From contig KN832554.1 in assembly GCA_000827205.1 (NCBI GenBank), forward strand, positions 1,362,345 through 1,426,344: DNA of 64,000 bases, written 5' to 3'. The position numbers and the translations under genes are program-made. Positions 46,683 through 58,367 of the stretch are shown in pieces (position 1 is the first letter of the stretch; each line of letters begins with the position of its first letter). The stretch is from Plicaturopsis crispa FD-325 SS-3. Taxonomy: Eukaryota > Basidiomycota > Agaricomycetes > Amylocorticiales > Amylocorticiaceae. The notes under the pieces were generated by a model, which was not told the origin of the DNA, ran no database searches, and saw only the letters and a list, made by a program, of their open reading frames with translations.

Positions 46683-48821
46683 TCACCATTCTTCTGAGTT
46701 AACCTGGGCGGGCGTGTATGCCGAAAATACAAACGACTTTCCCACAAAGCTCCCAGGATTGAAGACATGACACCCAGTGTACGTCGCTTTATACTTTTCA
46801 TATTTGTCCGCTAGTACGATCTGCAGGTCCTTGTTCAGTAGGAGCCTGGTAGCGAGTGGGATCGATACACACCGCAGTGGGTAGCGGATAGAGGCGCATT
46901 GCATGATCGTAGTCAGAGAGTGTCGGTTGTATATTGAGAGTCAACGGAGTTAGATGACTCTGGTCGAGGATAGTCAATATCAACTAGCATCGAGTTAGCA
47001 AGCATTATTCATACGAAAGCAAGACTTGAAAATTACATATTTATGTAGGTCATCACTTTTGACGTCGGGTTTCACGCCAACGATGTTCCGTAGCATCCTG
47101 GACATGATATCGTCGCGATATATGACAATCTCCTGGTCGAAGAACTTGATCCGGCACGGATTTGTCGCGAAGTGTACTTTGCGGACTTTGGTCTCCATGC
47201 GGGCAACCAAAGAGGAGAGAAGAGGCCGGCGAGGTAGCGAAGCATTTATGGTCATGTCCAAAGGACCTGGAACAAAGACGAAATGCGTGTATCGAGTGAT
47301 TTGAGGGTAGGATGCGATGAGTTCCGCTAGGTTGTTGAAGTTATCTGGTAACGTTGCGTGAGCAATGGGCAAAAACAATGCTTGTTTTATGTCCTGCCTT
47401 GATATCGTTGTACATCTCGACTATTTCCCTGTGAGATAGACCGGCTCGTGAAATTACCGCAGAGGACTATGACCTTCGGAATGAAATCATTCTCGATGCA
47501 GTTGTCGAATACTTTCCTGAGTCCATCTAGTGTGGATGGATGGTCTAACCAAACATCGGAAAGAAAGAAGAAATTGGTGTCGGGCAGGTCTTCGCGTACG
47601 CGCCGCGAGAATTCTGCCTGCAGAAAGGCGTGAGCGACATGTATAAGTATGTGTGTATTCACTCACGTCCTCTCCCAACGAAGTTGCGCCTTGTCCGAGA
47701 AAGTCAATATGACCGTATATAGACCTGGAAATATTCCTTGGTTCATCTACAGGGACCGGTGTGCAGAAATTGGCCTACCTAGCGGTATTGCGGGTCTCGC
47801 ATGGAGGTGAGCTGATAGCAATCACCTCTAGTGTACCTTCTTCTGTGTACTCGCCCTCTACCAGTGCGAAAGCTCCCTCCGTGAAAAGACCTTCGCTTGG
47901 TTGATCCTGTTAACCTTTGGTATTCTGGTCTAAGCCACATAACTCGAAAGGACACGTAACACTGACAAGCTTGGAAAAATCGAGTTCGACGCTTCCATCA
48001 GAATCCTCGACGCATAGTTTGCCTTCCTTCGAGTGTGCAAGCATTCCCAAGAGGAGGAATCGCTCTCCAGCACGTCCGAGCAATTGTTTTGTAGATTTCA
48101 GCTGAAACAGGCGTCAACGTCCCGCACAACCACACATGATGAACCCAAACTTACAGTCACCAAACGCTCCTTATCGCGAGAAGGAAGTGTAGATGGAGCA
48201 AAGTGCTCGTTTCTGAGGACGCTTTGCCTCACAATGTTTAGCCTATTCCGAATGGCTGAAACTCGGGATTCTGCTGAACCGGACACTGTGAGTGGATGCG
48301 AAGCTCTAGACACCTTCAGTAATCTGCGTAGACGTTCCAAACGAGGCCCTTGCATACCTTTCAAACGTACCGCGCTCCTGAGACCAATTCCAGAGTGGCA
48401 TCTCATACGCGTCGATGAAGAAGAGATGCCCTTCGGCGTCGAGTAGGTCTTGTTCGTCGTCATTCGATTTGCCGCCTTGCTCCTGAAGTGTACGGTAGAC
48501 GCGCTCGAGTATATTCAATGACACTTTCATAAGCGCGTCTGGTCTCCGACGCGTCAGAAGCCCGATTTTTGGGTGATCTTTGTAGTGAGCTCACCATCCT
48601 GCTTGTTATATTCCTTCGCGAGCATCTCCACCGTGAGCTCTAGCTCGTCGTCGTCTATTTCATTCTCGCTTAATATATCCTCCAAGTATTCAAGCGCTTC
48701 GGGGCTTAAGGAGTGACTGTATTTGCGAAACACCTGAGCCCGGCCATTAGTGCTATACAGATCCATTCACCGAACAACTCACTTTGATAATGACCCGTTG
48801 GCGATCCGATGATACTGACAT
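46683..48821 (-). CDS. DPB2: DNA polymerase epsilon subunit B
   Basis: Second-largest subunit of the leading-strand polymerase; contacts GINS/CMG and the Pol2 C-terminus. Exons 46683-46820, 46873-46983, 47037-47344, 47398-47617, 47667-47724, 47779-47906, 47968-48102, 48155-48305, 48358-48538, 48595-48733, 48783-48821; 535 aa. The N-terminal helical domain has [20 protein letters not shown]. The OB/phosphoesterase-like core shows [91 protein letters not shown], and a C-terminal VLADKYEKY...[10 protein letters not shown]. The intron at 47345-47397 has a GC donor (caag|gcagga), fixed by the conserved [17 protein letters not shown] across the joint. Divergent from the PHAF1-like gene, 223 bp apart. 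Confidence 0.95.
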
Positions 48822-49044
48822 TTTGGCACCAAAGTCAATGGAGCGCGCAAGCTAAATCCCTCTGTTTTTCTTTTACGCGACAGTCGCGAAATATAGAGCT
48901 CGATAGATACGGAGATGGTGGCGAAAAGACAAGACGCGTTTTAGAATCTGACGCGTCTCAACCGAGTCGATTCGCCACGTGCCCCGCGCTCAAGTAGCAA
49001 GCACTACGCCCGAGGCTCTTGCCTTTGACTTCACTCGAGCACAA
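48822..49044. promoter_or_regulatory. Divergent promoter DPB2 / PHAF1-like
   Basis: 223 bp between outward start codons. It contains several ACGCGT-like cores (gacgcgtttt near 48,934 and gacgcgtctc near 48,951), the MluI cell-cycle box that controls replication genes in yeast. That role here is inference. Confidence 0.5.
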
Positions 49045-50558
49045 ATGTCCTTGCCTCTGGACGTCGACATCAAACCAGGCGTGGGCCTTGGAATGTTCGA
49101 AATTGGTGGCGCGGTTTCTCTTGTGTTTGCCATGCCCACCTAATTATTCTACTAGGATCTTCGCTATGGACGGTACTTGACGTCCTGCGGCGGCTGCACA
49201 ACTACTTTCCCCAGGTCGACATTAAATTTGACCCCGATGCATCATGCATCACGCCTATAATCCTCCACATCCGTCCGCACATCGATCTGCTTTTCTCCGG
49301 CTACCACCAGCGCCTCCACACAATATGCTTGCGCAGACTACGCGATCCAGAACCCCCCTTGATTCTGCGGTACAAGGACACGGTCTTGTCGTCTCGGGAG
49401 GAGATCCTGCGGCGCGTCGTTGTGAGTCGCACTTTTGGGCCCACGTATCCCGGCGACGACCTCCGGTATCCAGGCGTGTGGTTTAGCTTTGAGGAGGATG
49501 GCATGCGGGATGGACTGAAGAGTCCCGTGGCGGCGCAACATTCCGAGGATAGGATGCAGGAGGTTAAGCGTGTACTGGTGAGCCAGAAGGGAATAGACGG
49601 TCAGGAAAGAGACGCTTTGGATGAGGTTCTGGAATGCCCTGCTATGTTCGGGGAAGTGTCCAAAGCTATAGTGAAAGTACGATTCCAAGTTCACTGTAGA
49701 TGCTCCTGCTTTTAACTTCTATCCTATAGGTTCACGACGGAGTCGTCTTTCATCTTCATCCGGCGTCCACAAAGCCTGTGCACGTCCGCTTAGGCAAGAC
49801 CACGGCTCAGGACCTGACTCTGGACATTGGCTCTCCAAGTCGAGTGCACTACAAGGAAGACGATCGCATGCGAATTCACTCAACCTCAAATCCTGCTGAT
49901 GAGGCGTCTGACTGTATGTTTGTACTCCTTTTCTTCCGACGTCTCCTGACATCCTCTGGTTGTAGATTTCTACAACTATTTCCAGCACGGAGTCGATTTT
50001 CTCGTTTGCGGAAACAAGCACGTCGTAAAGAAGATAGCGCTTCATACTAATATAGTAAGCTTCTTTCTTGGACTGCTTAGAGGAAACTTGACTCGTTGTC
50101 CCAGCCTGGTTCCCCCCTCTTCCAACGGTATCAACGGTGTCCATGGGAGTTAGAGGCTGCCCCAGAAGACGACGAAGACGGTCAGTGCATCGTGTATCCA
50201 CGAGCATCAGTAATTGACATGACTCTTACTCATAGACTCTCCTCCCCGAAAACGATTTTACGACAGGGTAACAAGCCACCGTTTCTTCCTGGCGCATCCG
50301 CTGAATATTTATTTTACACAGTTTGAGCAAATAAGCCATTTTTTGAGTCCCCGCGAGGTCCCGCCATCTATGCTACTGGATCGCACGGATGAGGAGGATG
50401 GAATAACGCTACCAAGCTCAACTACTCGTAAGCATATCGTGTTGGGTCGCCAAATGTCTAACCGTTAATGCCGTTCGTGCATAGGTCTTCATGGCTATGA
50501 CGGCATCATTCTGGAAGTCACGGAATCGTCTCAGGTTGTTGCTGTTATGCTGTTCTGA
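49045..50558 (+). CDS. UPF0183 / PHAF1 family protein
   Basis: Homolog of human C16orf70/PHAF1, which with BCAS3 binds phosphoinositides at autophagosome formation sites (known in animals; fungal role not defined). Exons 49045-49105, 49156-49676, 49730-49913, 49966-50054, 50105-50180, 50236-50427, 50485-50558; 398 aa. Family blocks: PGVGLGMFEIGSSLWTVLDV rebuilt across intron 1, DASCITPIILHIRPHIDLLF, TFGPTYPGDDLRYPGVWFSF, DYFYNYFQHGVDFLV, and the C-terminal LHGYDGIILEVTESSQVVAV ending almost at the stop. All seven exons are in phase. Confidence 0.9.
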
Positions 50559-50705
50559 CTGGTAGTAGGACTCGGTTTGCTTTGGACCTCACATACCGGA
50601 ACGTGTAGATGTAAACTTGTATTTTTATTAAGGTTCGAATGACATTGGGCGTACTTTAGCTGCACACGCGCTCCCGAATCCACGCCAAATTCTTGATCAT
50701 GGACT

Positions 50706-51716
50706 CTATTTTTTGAATACTTGGGGCCATACAGTCCGCAATTCTTCTAAGTCATTGATGACGACGATCCCATTTTCTTCCGCGCCTTGGGCCCTCTCGC
50801 TGCCGAGCGTTTTGACCTTGCCGCCCTCGACGACTTCGAGACCCCGCTCCAGGAAATGGACACAGCTTCCCCATCCCAGCTTCTTGGCGGCATCGACATT
50901 ACCTCTATTGTCGTCGACAAAGAGACATTTCGATGGATCGGCTACGCCCGCCTTCTCCAGAGCCTGCGCGCGATTAGACGTCGAGAGAACACGCATACGT
51001 GATTATGGCCTACCTGGTGATAGTATCCCTCTTCGGGTTTGCAGACAAAGTTTGGTCGCTTGTAATCGCAGTAAACGAGGCCCTCTATTTGATCCTCGAG
51101 GTTCAGAATGCGGAGGACGCGTTCGGCATGCTTCATGTCCCAAATGAATTACTGGATCCAAGCGGTGAAAAATCGACTTACCGGTTTATATGCGTTTGTG
51201 AGACCCCATACCCGGGCCTTACTCCGATCTATGTCCAGGAACAGTTGGCGTAGACGAGGATTCGGATGGATCATTTCTTCGAGTGGCAGAGAGCCATCGC
51301 ATTTCTGATCGAAATCCAGAGGGTCTGTGATGGCACTGTATGAGTATTGTACCATTCCAGCAGTAGAATCGATGTGTGCAAGGGCGCCATACCGATGTCG
51401 TGGTGGCGCGTTAGCCCTCGAAGCGCTAGGCCGTATTGTGTGTAGTACTGGAGGTGGAGATTGGAGGCCTCTTCCTCTCCCAATCCCATGGAGACGAAGT
51501 ACGCTATCGGAGGCATAAGAACAAATGGGGGCAGCTGTGATCGTGTAGTTTCGATTGACCGTGGATTCGTTTCCCCATTGCATGCGATATATTGGAGCTA
51601 GCAGAGTAGAGGGTATTGTCTATGTCGAACCAGACGATATAGCGATCATCTAGAGCAGCTATTAGCATCGAGTGAAGGATATTTTGGAGACACTTACCAG
51701 CTGGTGCCGTAGCCAT
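50706..51716 (-). CDS. SDT1: Pyrimidine 5'-nucleotidase, HAD superfamily (SDT1/PHM8-like)
   Basis: Dephosphorylates nucleoside monophosphates in pyrimidine salvage; in yeast also degrades pyridine-nucleotide precursors. Exons 50706-50963, 51014-51130, 51182-51324, 51393-51503, 51560-51658, 51698-51716; 248 aa. HAD motif I is IVWFDIDNTLYSASSNI (nucleophile and acid/base Asp), motif II VWGLTNAYKP, motif III lysine in DYKRPNFVCKPEEGYY, and motif IV CLFVDDNRGNVDAAKKLGWG. The cap contains YFVSMGLGEEEASNLHLQYY and YGLALRGL. The first exon is only 19 nt and the second splice rebuilds AALDDRYIVWF. Divergent from RPL6. Confidence 0.93.
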
Positions 51717-52112
51717 AGTTGCAATGCACTGTCAGTACTGCAAGTAATGTTGAGCACGCTGACTCCGAGTCCTAACAGCTTGAACTTGAAGATAGTTGAA
51801 GATCTGCACAGGCTGGGATAGGAGGTAATTCGGTCCCAAATTGTACACACTATTCCCACGGACCCAGCGGCCAACTCCGCTCGATATGCGTTGAGCGCGC
51901 GAGTCACTGTAGACGGCCCCAAAGCATCCTCAAGACAACACCCTGTGAGCACGATTTCCGCACTTTTCTTGCATCAGGCAGACTCGAGGAGGGTCCATTC
52001 TGGCATATATGTCGTTGGAATGGAATCCGGGCGGCGGGAAGGAGATGGATGGACGACTGGACGGGTGGATGTACCGCCGAGTGAAATTCAAGTCTGACCA
52101 CATATCTTGCAG
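51717..52112. promoter_or_regulatory. Divergent promoter SDT1 / RPL6 with likely RPL6 5'-UTR intron
   Basis: 396 bp between start codons. A donor gtgagc at 51944 and an acceptor cttgcag ending at 52112, immediately before the RPL6 ATG, suggest a 169-bp leader intron, the same arrangement as at RPL9. Inferred from signals only. Confidence 0.5.
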
Positions 52113-52887
52113 ATGGCCCGCAGCAAAGAACTCGCACCCGGCGTTGGACGCTACTCGCGATCCCAGGTCGCCGCCCGCCGCGGTCTCTGGAAGGGCCCCA
52201 AAAAATCCGAAAAGCCTGCCGCTGAGGAGGTACCCGCACACAAGGAGGTGCAGGTCGGCGGCGACAAGAACGGCGGCAAGCGTCTTGTCCCCACTACCAA
52301 AGCCCCTCGATTCTACCCCGCCGAGGACGTTCGCCAACCCAAGAAGTCGCGCAAACACCCAAAGCCCACGAAACTTCGCTCGTCCATCACTCCCGGCACC
52401 GTCCTCATCCTCCTCGCCGGTCGCTTCCGCGGGAAGCGCGTTGTATTCTTGAAGCAGTTGGACAGTGGGCTGTTGCTGGTGACAGGTCCGTTCAAGGTCA
52501 ATGGTGTTCCCCTGCGTCGGGTCAACCAGGCCTACGTGATCGCCACCTCCACCAAGCTTGAGATTGATGATCTCAAGGTGCGTTTATGACTTGCCCTCGA
52601 CTCGAGATTTGTGTATTTACAGCCACCATACAAAGGTCGATGACAAGATCAACGACTCCTACTTCGCAAAAGCCGCGACCAAGGCCTCGCGCTCGGCGGA
52701 GGAGGAATTCTTCTCGGAGGGCAAGCCCAAGGAGAAGGAGCCCTTCCCCGAAGCCAAATCCTCTGATCAGAAAGAGGTGGACAAGGCTGTCCTCGCCGCC
52801 ATCAAGAAGACCGAGAACCTCGGCAAGTACCTCAAATCGACCTGGGGGCTTTCGAGGGGTCAGTTCCCCCATCAGTTGGTGTTCTGA
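52113..52887 (+). CDS. RPL6: 60S ribosomal protein L6 (eL6)
   Basis: Large-subunit ribosomal protein. Exons 52113-52577 and 52636-52887; 238 aa. The start is the ATG directly after an acceptor-like cttgcag. Family blocks: [60 protein letters not shown], and the C-terminal half [14 protein letters not shown] followed by a Lys/Glu-rich region with [20 protein letters not shown]. The extended basic N-terminus, with Arg/Lys clusters, is typical of fungal and animal eL6. Confidence 0.97.
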
Positions 52888-53224
52888 GGGTAGAGGCAAC
52901 ACAGGATGGGATAGGAGCTGCGTCGGTGTAGGATGGTGGAGGTGCTTGGGCGCGAGCCTGCATTTTAAGATCTATGATATGCCGCATTGCAACCCATGAT
53001 CTACCCGTTTTTTTCGTCAATCATGCATGCCGTTTTTACGATGACACCTGGGTTTGCGTGAGCGCATAAGCTTCTTGCAAGTTGAGGAGTTAGATTTTTG
53101 GTCAAGTATTTCATTGTTGCGCTCTGGTTGCGCTTGCAGACCGTTTACGACGACCTTCGGAGTCTATTGAGGCGTGGCAAGAAAGTTCGTCGCCAAAATC
53201 TGCACGCAAGTCGCTGCAAACTCG
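52888..53224. other. Spacer RPL6 / COX18
   Basis: 337 bp, both genes on the plus strand. It should hold the RPL6 terminator and the COX18 promoter. An upstream GTG-started extension of the COX18 frame (from 53174) is open but not needed. Confidence 0.4.
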
Positions 53225-54405
53225 ATGTTGTCTTCCTTCGCTGCACGGCCAGCGCGTCTCGCCCGTCCCCATCATGCTTGTTCTTCCTTGGCTTTGCGAC
53301 GGAGGACTACCAGGCCACAAAGGACATTCGTAACGAGTGCAGTACAAGCCCTGACCGAAGGATTCTTGGACCTATCCATCGCGCTCCCTTACCCAGTATC
53401 ATGGCCCGCGTATTCCTCCACTATAATTGTAGTCACCATAGCCACCCGACTCGCATTGACGTTACCATTTTCTATCTGGGTGCGTCGCCTCAATGTCTTG
53501 CACCTATTGCAGAACCTTGACGCGCAGGAATTGTAGGCCCTAAAACGGCGGTGGAGAGCGGAGGAGATTGTACAACCTAGACTGGCCCAGCTCCGGCCGA
53601 CATTCATTGAACAGGCAGTAAAGGAAATGCGCGCCAAAGGGGCCACTGGAACGAGGGATGAGCTAAACACTGCTCTTGAAAAAAGAGTCAAACAACTAGT
53701 ACGGCTGTCCCTCTTGCATTATGTGTTGCCTTCTTATCTTGCAGTCGTACAGTTGACACTCCGATCTAAAGAGCTGTATAAGGAGCAGAGCTGCACGCCT
53801 ACACCCACTGCCCTTATCCCGGTGGTCGTCCAGGCCCCGCTGTTTCTGCTGTTTTCCTGGGTGTACAGAGAGGCTGCACAAATTCCTACGCCACTGGATT
53901 CGGAGTCCTTCCTATCTCTCACTAGCCTAAACCATGTGGATCCCACGGGCTTCTTGCCCATCGCTCTAGGGATCATCACTCTCGTTAACGTGGAATCCGC
54001 AACATGGTATATGTCGCCAGCTGAGGCGGAGAGGCGGGCTCAAGTGCAGGAATGGGTCCGGGCGAGACGACTCCGAGGGGAGATTGTCTGGCAGCCGATG
54101 AAGACAGTGCGACCTGTAATACGAGGACTGTCAGTCGTCCGGATTATCGTAGCCGCGACTGTCCCTGGAGTCAGTGTCCCTCCTTTCTGCTTCTACCTCT
54201 CTCTAACGGGTACCGTACATAGAGCGTAGCCATATACTGGGTCACGTCGGCCGCATTCGGCTTGTTGCAAACATGGGTATTTGATTACATTCATGCGCGA
54301 CGGAGGAGACGCATACCGCTGGTTCCCATTTCCCGGCCACCTCCTCCAGGCCCAAAAGTCCCGCAGAATACACAGGCAAAGTTAACTTTACGGAAGAGAA
54401 ATTGA
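53225..54405 (+). CDS. COX18: Mitochondrial inner-membrane insertase COX18 (Oxa1/YidC family)
   Basis: Exports the C-terminal tail of Cox2 across the inner membrane. Exons 53225-53479, 53537-54169, 54223-54405; 356 aa. An Arg/Ala/Ser-rich presequence (FAARPARLARPHHACSSLAL) precedes the first helix STIIVVTIATRLALTLPFSI. The 57-bp intron 1 removes an in-frame TAG at 53534; the splice gives SIWALKRRWRAEEIVQPRLA, matching the family. Later helices: PVVVQAPLFLLFSWVYREAA, PIALGIITLVNVESATWYM, and after intron 2 IYWVTSAAFGLLQTWVFDYI. It ends in a basic, Pro-rich matrix tail. Choice over OXA1 rests on the short length and the missing long C-terminal coiled coil. Confidence 0.85.
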
Positions 54406-55118
54406 ACATATCTTTTTCGTTCAGGTGAGTGTATTGATCTTTCACGAATCCCGCAGGCGGGATGAAAACAAAAGTGGTAAGAGGGAACCCCTCATTACTT
54501 CCCATAGGGAATTGGAGGATGTCCAGTGACTCTTTCTTGATCTAATATGACCGCCTGTGGTTTTCACCATACTCGCTTCGAGCTTCATGCTGATTCGTTT
54601 CATTCCATAGGGCTCTTCCAGCGGCCAACGTGAGCGCCTTCAGCCTGCACGGCGCCGCTGGGTACTGTAGACGCGTTAGACAGTGCGTTATCTATCCAGT
54701 ATTGTTCCAGTCCGTCATTATTTCAATATCAAATAATACGCACTGCGGTATGCTATGATTTTGACGGGGTGTCGCCAACACGCATGCGCTAAGAGTATTG
54801 GAAAATTGGTCACTCTAGTCGCGTACTATATCATCTGCAGCGACTTCAACAACTACTTACCCGCAGGCCCTAATGATAGTTATGTTCAGCCTGTTCTTTG
54901 ACTCTTTCCCACTGTATACAGTTGTACATATTGTAGATCTGTAGTTGTTGCCACGAATTGAGCATGTCGTCAGTCGGACATCGCACCACGCTGAAAATGG
55001 AAATCCGAGGGAGCGGTCGACTCCGAGAGGCCGACTGCCAGTGTATCCCTGCTCTGCATATAAGACTTGTACCTGCACCGTTTCTGGACACCGGCTCGCT
55101 CTTTAGAATCGTGTCGCC
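54406..55118. other. Intergenic region COX18 / APS1
   Basis: 713 bp with no gene recognised. The minus-strand frames of 60-90 codons have no motif. It contains the APS1 promoter. Confidence 0.4.
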
Positions 55119-55933
55119 ATGATAAACTACATCTTGCTCGTGAGCCGCCAAGGCTCGTCAATCTCTGCTTGTCCTCATATGCATCGGTCTAGTAACATCC
55201 CATTCCTACAGGGAAAGTCCGTCTGTCCAAATGGTTTACGACCATGCCCCCCAAAGCAAAGGCAAAGATCGTAAAGGACGTCACTCAGCTTGTTCTGGCC
55301 AGGCGGACACGCATGTGCAACTTTCTTGAATACAAAGGTGCGTTCCCTAGACGTGTTGGTGGTCGCGCTTTGGTCGACCACATAGCTCTCGAGGACAGAT
55401 AGCAAGGTCGTGTACCGGAGATACGCCTCGCTATTCTTCGTGTGCGGAATAGGCTCGGCGGATAACGAGCTGATCACCCTCGAAATCATCCACCGATACG
55501 TCGAAGTTTTGGATCGGTACTTTGGGAATGTGAGTATAGTCAGCTGTGCCCACTGTTTGCTAAGATTGACGGATCTGTGCGCAGGTGTGCGAGCTTGACT
55601 TGTAAGTGCGCTGCGCACGGCTTTCCTTGGTGTATTGCTGAGCATCCGCGTGCTAGGATCTTCAATTTCCAGAAAGCATACGCGGTACGGCTTGTTTGCT
55701 CTTGACCAAACCCACGTCCTAACTTCGGATTCAGATCCTCGACGAACTCATTATATCCGGAGAATTACAAGAGTCGTCAAAGAAATCTGTGCTCCGTGTT
55801 GTGCGTCTATCTCACATCTTGTCAATGACCCATAATCAACGTGTGCCGTACACAGGTGACACAATCGGACAGCGTCGAAGAGCAAGAAAACGCTGAAGAT
55901 ACCATGGCGCGCCTAGGATCACGAAGCGGTTAG
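55119..55933 (+). CDS. APS1: Clathrin adaptor AP-1 sigma subunit
   Basis: Small chain of the trans-Golgi/endosome clathrin adaptor. Exons 55119-55152, 55212-55337, 55399-55529, 55585-55601, 55657-55684, 55735-55800, 55856-55933; 159 aa, the family length. Blocks: [96 protein letters not shown]. These match AP-1 rather than AP-2 or AP-3 sigma. Intron 1 has a GC donor (caag|gctcgt) at the conserved SRQG/K position; no GT site preserves the frame. Exon 4 is only 17 nt. Confidence 0.93.
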
Positions 55934-56191
55934 AGCCTCCGTCCTTTCTGATTTATCGACAGTCCCTGGACAGCTGCTGTATTTCCATTTGCTTTTCAAG
56001 GTCTGATGTTGTGATACGGAGGCCTATACGCATACGCGATGTACAGGGCAGAGGGGGATCAGGTCCGGGTCCAATCTATGCGGCGTCGAGTGCACGGACT
56101 GTATATTATATATTTCTTTTCATTAAACTTGGCAAAATCACGATCTACGGTAAGGGTATGCACAATGCTAGGGTATATCATCACCCAGCTA
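55934..56191. other. Convergent spacer APS1 / REX3
   Basis: 258 bp between stop codons; AT-rich around 56,100-56,130. It should hold both transcript ends. Confidence 0.4.
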
Positions 56192-58113
56192 TCATGCAGA
56201 GGCGTCGATGGCCATGCTCGAAGCTGCTTCGTCTACTTTCGACGGTGCTGCTGGTTGTGACGTTGGTTGCGGCTTGTTGAGAATATACCACCGCACCAGA
56301 TCGAGTGTGGCAACGGAATCCTCGACAGACGAATGGCCCACAGTTCCACCGCCTTGTTGGATTGATGTGCCAAGGTGCTCCTTGACCCTAAGAAGAAGAA
56401 GGGCATCAGTCACAAGCAAAAGAAATGGACAAGGATACGCACAGATCCCGTAGTGCGCGGCGGTATGGCGGACCACCACGATGAGGGAAGAGTATGGCAG
56501 TATCAACACACCGATGGTGGATGATTCTGAGCGTGTTTAGATCGTTGTCGAGCGCATGTCCTATAAGAATTGTATCGGCATTGATATACGCATCAAGAGA
56601 CCGACGGATAGCAGCTAGTGGTAAGACCGCCTGCGCGTGGTTTTCAGGAGTTATACCAGAGAATCGGGTGTTGTAGTCACTAGTCAATGAGCGTCATGAG
56701 CACCAAGTGAAGTGGGAAGGCGAGGCTGAAGGACAAACATTATCTCGACACCTTCATCCATGACAACAAATTCGTCCAGAATTTCCTTGCCGGCTCCATC
56801 GACGACAGAAACGCGCGCAACACGCATTCCGCCAGTAGTGTAAACCATTTCACAGTCCAGTGCCGCAACATCGAGGGCAGTATCCGAGGCGTCTCCTGCG
56901 GCTGGTCGAGTGTGTGAGAAGGCGTGACGGGCATGCAGGTCTACAGGGCTTTTCTCGTAGAAAACATGTGGCCCCTTGGAGCACCCGTCGTCTCCCGTGG
57001 CGGGCCTCGAGCAGCAGCTATATACCCGAATGCGCTCTCCGCCTGCGATCTTCCGTACTTGCGGTCGGCCCCAGTGGTGAACGCATTCCTCGGCCTCCTC
57101 CTTCCTCTTGACCATGTATGGCTGCGCGCACCGTTCGCATTTGGCGGTCTTCCCTTCTTGGCTTGGGCGATCTCCCCCGGGCCCTTCTGGAATTTCTACG
57201 ACATATCCCCACCTTTGCATTATGTCCATGGACATGACGAGTCTGTCCAGATGTGCCCTTGTGATGCGCAGAGCGTCTAGTGATTTTCGTGCCTCTGCAC
57301 GAGCGATAACGTCTTCCTGAGTTCCAACAGATGGATGTGATATCGAGTCTGGAAGTTCACGACGTTTCAGAGCTGCAACGGAATTTATTATTGCCTACGA
57401 ACTGAGGGTCAGCACAAACGGCATACTTGAACGGATTGATTTTCAAACAGCTCACATTGCGGTAAGTCAACTTATTGGACTTGTTGTACACCTCTTCCTC
57501 TTGTTTGAGGGAGTGTTCAGCGGCCAAATTTGGATCCAATGATTCGATCTTCGAGTATAGCACCGTGTAATGTTCGTATAGGGTCTTGAGCATCGCCTGT
57601 ATTCGGTCAGTAACACATCGGTGTACATGGTTCGGTGGGAGTACGCACTTGACGAACGGGCACTGCAACACGGGATTGGGCAGCATTCACTCGGAGCAGG
57701 GGCACGCCCGACTGTGTAAACCGATATACCTCAACCGTTAACATGCAAAGTAGGGACTAGCATACAGATGTTTGTCTCGATGTCGGCACCGCTACAGGTT
57801 TCTGTACCGAACCAGTCTTCTGAAGCTTTCGCGGGGGTTCGCTAGTCGGGCTTCCATTATTACTTGGCGAAGCGACGCGATGCTGGTTCACGATAGCGCG
57901 TTTTGAGGGGATCGTCATAGGCCTGCTGGATGGCCCTGCGGGCTGGATCTGCGAGGTAGATGCAACAGGCTGTTGACTAGGTTCATGGATAGGAATGTTG
58001 AGTGCAGGTGCGGGCGGCAGGTCTGTCCGATGAGAGAATATGCAGCGCGGACGGCGGCATGTCTGTCGCTCTGGACAGGGAACCTCCTGAAAGAGACCCA
58101 AAGACGAGAACAT
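56192..58113 (-). CDS. REX3: RNA exonuclease REX3 (DEDDh)
   Basis: 3'-5' exonuclease that trims RNase MRP RNA and snRNAs (known in yeast). Exons 56192-56387, 56443-56679, 56739-57394, 57456-57596, 57649-57711, 57766-58113; 546 aa. The N-terminus has a CCCH-like zinc motif (EVPCPERQTCRRPRCIFSHR). GVPLLRVNAAQSRVAVPVRQ follows, then a helical region and a Cys/His-rich stretch (CERCAQPY...CVHHWG). The exonuclease motifs are AALDCEMVYT (ExoI), GHALDNDLNTLRIIHH (ExoII) and HSSVEDSVATLDLVRWYI (ExoIII with the DEDDh histidine). The block DYNTRFSGITPE is rebuilt across an intron. Divergent from the first ceramide synthase, 254 bp apart. Confidence 0.92.
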
Positions 58114-58367
58114 CGATGCAGTTTGAACCAGAGAAAGTCGTTCTTGTCGTCGTTGTCGTCGTCGAGCGCTTGCAGCTGTGCGCCAAGCTGGGGCAAACGC
58201 GTCGAGGAATCAATCGCGTGGACAAGTCCGTTGGGAAGTCCGTTTAATTTTATGTCACCAACCGGCGAATCAAAATATTCTAGCCCAGCGATGTCTCATC
58301 TCCTCCGAGACGTGCCGTGTCTTTCCTCTTGCCCTCATCACGTCCAGAGGCTCAACGAACGGCCAAC
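58114..58367. promoter_or_regulatory. Divergent promoter REX3 / first LAG1
   Basis: 254 bp between outward start codons, shared by necessity. No clear core element seen. Confidence 0.45.

Noticed and set aside
53534-53536. In-frame TAG in COX18 suggesting a broken gene
   Set aside because: The stop lies inside a 57-bp intron with good GT and AG signals; removing it restores the family sequence.
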